7,660 nt of DNA from JAFGSI01 sp041287425 (lineage in GTDB: Bacteria > Chloroflexota > Anaerolineae > Anaerolineales > Villigracilaceae): contig JBEULG010000021.1 of NCBI GenBank assembly GCA_041287425.1, positions 1 to 7,660 of the forward strand, given 5' to 3'. Both the position numbers and the translations under genes were made by a program. Each line of letters starts with the position of its first letter. The first letter of the stretch is position 1. This document shows positions 5,682-7,660 of this stretch, piece by piece. The notes under the pieces were generated by a model that was given only the letters and a program-made list of their open reading frames with translations, searched no databases and was not told the DNA's origin.

Positions 5682-7660
5682 ATGAAAACGAACACTGCGC
5701 TTCTGCGCGCCCTGACGCTCGTCCTGACTCTGACGCTCCTCTTCTTGGCCTGGCAGGGCATTCAGGTCGCCCGCGCCGAAGAGGACATCCCCCCGAACAC
5801 CTCGGTTCAAGCCACCCTCCCTCCCCCACAGGGAGAAGCACCCTCACCAGAATGGTTCCTCTCCCAAGTGGGAATCCAGTCCATCATCGGCAGCGATGAA
5901 CGTATCCATGTCGCCGACACCACACTGGAGCCCTGGCGGCGCATCGTCATGCTGGCCATCACCTTTCCAGGCACCGGAGAGGGACAGGTGCAGGTAATGT
6001 GCTCGGGCTTCTTCATCAGCCCAACGACGGTTGCCACCGCCGGTCACTGCGTCTACAGCCACGAGTATGGCGGCTGGGCCATCGATTTATACGCCTATGC
6101 GGCTCAGAACGGCGTCGACATTCTCTATCCAGAGGTCAATGCGGTCAGAGGGACGCTGATGTACACGGTTGAGGGCTGGAGAACATTGGCGAATCCCCTC
6201 TATGATTATGGGGCGGTTACCTTGAGTGACGACGGTGCCCTCGGCAATACGGTCGGCTGGTTCGACTACGCCTACTTCAGCGATTCGTATCTGAGCACCT
6301 ACCTTACGACGCCCGTGACCCTGGCCGGTTACCCTGCCGACCACGTCTTGGGCATCCCCGAAGGCTGCCCGGACCTGCTCCCTGACGATGACCCAGAAGA
6401 CCCCCACAACCCTGCCGGCGATGGCATTCCCGATTATATTTGTGGAACGATGTGGTATGCGAGCGGCCCACTGGCTTTCGTTGACCCTCTCCTGCTCAGT
6501 TATGAAATCGACACCTACGCCGGCCAAAGCGGTTCGCCCGTCTGGATTACCGACGGCAGCAACACCTACGCCATCGGCATTCACGCTTACGGCATCGGCG
6601 CCGTCTGCCACAACGACATCAACCACCCTGAGACCAACTGCGCCGTGCGCATCACCCCCGAAATGGCCCAAAGATTTACCGACTGGTCTAACGCTACGCC
6701 CATCACCAACTGTCAAACCCTGACCCTGACCCACACCGGCGCAGGGGCAAACCCGGTATCTTCCATTCCCAACTCGTCCGGTTGTGGTCAGAGCCAATAT
6801 ATCCCCGGCGCGGTCGTCCCCATCACCGCCGCACCCGGGCCGGGCTACCAAGTTGGCAGTTGGAGCGGCACACAAAATGACAGTTCCACCTCGGCGAACA
6901 ACGTGGTGGTCATGCCCAACGAGCCCCACACTGCAACGGTCCACTACGTGCCGACCGAGATTCTGATGACGCCGGGCGTTTACGAAGACACCAGTTCGAA
7001 AATCACCTACACCAGCGGCTGGACATCCTACGCCGCCGTCGGCCCCACCAACGGCACGTTGCACTACTCTGCAACTGTTGGTCAACAGGCCACTTTCGTC
7101 ATCGAAGGCAACCGCCTCGTCATCACTTACACCGGCTACACCAACCGCGGCGTTGCCGAAATCTACATCGACGGCGCCCTCTACGCCACTCTCAACCAGT
7201 ACAACAGCACCCTCGCCTGGCAGCGCACCTGGACGAGCAACATCCTGCCGGATACCGGTCCGCACATCGTGAGAATCGTTCACAAATCCGGCGCGGTCGT
7301 GGACATTGATGCCATCACCGTCATCAACGTCCCGCCGCCCGGCCCGCTCGACCCCGGCACCTACGAAGACACCGACACCAACATCACCTACACCGCCGGC
7401 TGGGTGCCGCTCAACACCAGCGGCCCGACCAACAATACCCTGTACTATTCCACCGTCACCGGCGGCGAGGCCACCTTCCAAATCAACGGCAACCGCTTCA
7501 GCCTCACCTACACCGGCTTCACCAACCGCGGCGTCGCCGAAATCTACGTGGACGGCGCACTCTACGCCAGCCTCAACCAGTACAACAGCAGCCTGGTCTG
7601 GCAGCGCACCTGGACCAGCGGCCTCCTGCCCGGCGCCACGCCCCACACCATCCGCATCGT
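5682..7660 (+). CDS. Secreted V8-like serine protease (S1B type) with C-terminal repeats (3' partial)
   Basis: The frame stays open to the window edge, giving 659 full codons. Residues 1-32 are a signal peptide (hydrophobic core, cleavage after ARA), and 33 to about 85 are a likely propeptide. The peptidase (about 86-340) shows His122 in TAGHC, probable Asp175 in YDYGAV and Ser285 in GQSGSPVW, a chymotrypsin-fold triad. Cys107 and Cys123 flank the His with the 16-residue spacing of the chymotrypsin Cys42-Cys58 bridge. DTYAGQSGSPVW and His301 in IGIHAYG resemble glutamyl endopeptidases, where this His helps bind P1 Glu, so cleavage after Glu is plausible but unproven. An Asp-rich insertion (235-251) lies between Asp175 and Ser285. 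Residues 344-425 are an InlB-like bacterial repeat domain (HTGAGANP, GYQVGSWSGTQND, VVMPNEPHTATVHY). R6 (428-554) and incomplete R7 (from 555) follow, the same module as in the upstream cysteine protease. More repeats or a further domain may lie beyond the window. Confidence 0.9.
   Translation, partial: MKTNTALLRALTLVLTLTLLFLAWQGIQVARAEEDIPPNTSVQATLPPPQGEAPSPEWFLSQVGIQSIIGSDERIHVADTTLEPWRRIVMLAITFPGTGEGQVQVMCSGFFISPTTVATAGHCVYSHEYGGWAIDLYAYAAQNGVDILYPEVNAVRGTLMYTVEGWRTLANPLYDYGAVTLSDDGALGNTVGWFDYAYFSDSYLSTYLTTPVTLAGYPADHVLGIPEGCPDLLPDDDPEDPHNPAGDGIPDYICGTMWYASGPLAFVDPLLLSYEIDTYAGQSGSPVWITDGSNTYAIGIHAYGIGAVCHNDINHPETNCAVRITPEMAQRFTDWSNATPITNCQTLTLTHTGAGANPVSSIPNSSGCGQSQYIPGAVVPITAAPGPGYQVGSWSGTQNDSSTSANNVVVMPNEPHTATVHYVPTEILMTPGVYEDTSSKITYTSGWTSYAAVGPTNGTLHYSATVGQQATFVIEGNRLVITYTGYTNRGVAEIYIDGALYATLNQYNSTLAWQRTWTSNILPDTGPHIVRIVHKSGAVVDIDAITVINVPPPGPLDPGTYEDTDTNITYTAGWVPLNTSGPTNNTLYYSTVTGGEATFQINGNRFSLTYTGFTNRGVAEIYVDGALYASLNQYNSSLVWQRTWTSGLLPGATPHTIRI
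6963..7343 (+). repeat. Repeat R6, first module in the serine protease
   Basis: R6 is 381 nt (residues 428-554), the same length as R1 and R2. It has PGVYEDTSS, TLHYSATVG, FVIEGNRLVITYT, NRGVAEIYIDGALYATLNQY, PHIVRIVHKSG and DIDAITV. Its first half is diverged at DNA level. The end (VINVPPPGPLDPGTYEDTDTN) is close to the R1/R2 junction, as if the 3' part came from the same source as R7. Confidence 0.88.
7344..7660 (+). repeat. Repeat R7, second module in the serine protease (cut by window end)
   Basis: R7 shows 105 full codons (from residue 555) of an expected ~127, ending at HTIRIV. It is almost a mosaic of the other gene's repeats: 7463-7515 equals 3745-3797 in R2, and 7475-7556 equals 4138-4219 in R3. 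The opening PLDPGTYEDTDTN combines the forms of R3 and R2. This points to recent exchange between the genes. Confidence 0.88.

Noticed and set aside
5539..5847. Small - strand open frames across the spacer between the two proteases
   Set aside because: They overlap the signal peptide and Shine-Dalgarno region of the serine protease, have no ribosome binding site evident and show Arg/Gly/Ala-rich shadow composition.
6087..7646. 519-residue open frame on the - strand
   Set aside because: Opposite the serine protease, with the same low-complexity VDFGDAAVGEAG-type sequence as the frame opposite R1-R4. This shows that it is a reflection of the shared repeats and not an independent gene.

Overview
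The window holds three genes, all on the + strand, for exported or surface-anchored proteins of a GC-rich bacterium. The first is cut by the left edge and the third by the right edge. The middle gene is complete and encodes a 1672-residue multidomain cysteine protease. Several features resemble surface proteins of Chloroflexota, Anaerolineae-like lineages in particular. These are Thr/Pro-rich linkers before a terminal membrane anchor, papain-like proteases behind DUF333-like domains, PPC and FN3 modules, and the 'GSWSGTxND' bacterial repeat domain. This placement is an inference from remembered domain styles; there is no rRNA or marker gene to test it.

Layout: (1) 1-291 is the tail of a membrane-anchored protein, with a Pro/Thr/Ser-rich stalk, one transmembrane helix and a basic tail. 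(2) 292-454 is an intergenic region with a perfect TATAAT box, an imperfect inverted repeat just upstream of it, and a ribosome binding site that fixes the next start at 455. (3) 455-5473 encodes a secreted C1A (papain-like) peptidase. In order it has a signal peptide, two DUF333-like segments, the peptidase, a crystallin-like segment, three FN3-like domains, a PPC-like domain, four tandem beta-sandwich repeats of about 127 residues, another FN3 domain and a fifth, diverged repeat. (4) 5474-5681 is a 208-nt spacer with a strong GC-rich stem-loop and a consensus Shine-Dalgarno sequence. (5) 5682 to the window end encodes a secreted serine protease of the V8/glutamyl endopeptidase type (S1B-like). 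It carries an InlB-like bacterial repeat domain and then at least two more copies of the same ~127-residue repeat; the window ends inside the second.

The notable feature is the pairing. Two secreted endopeptidases of unrelated catalytic classes sit side by side and carry the same C-terminal repeat module. Some copies are identical at DNA level over 53-82 nt, both within and between the genes, which indicates recent duplication or gene conversion. The simplest reading is that the repeat is a shared targeting or binding module (probably of galactose-binding-like jelly-roll fold) that brings both enzymes to one surface or polymer, for extracellular protein degradation. The target is not known from sequence.

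Several long open frames on the - strand (for example 2003-4699 and 6087-7646) are judged to be shadows of the GC-rich, repeat-bearing coding strand and are not annotated.
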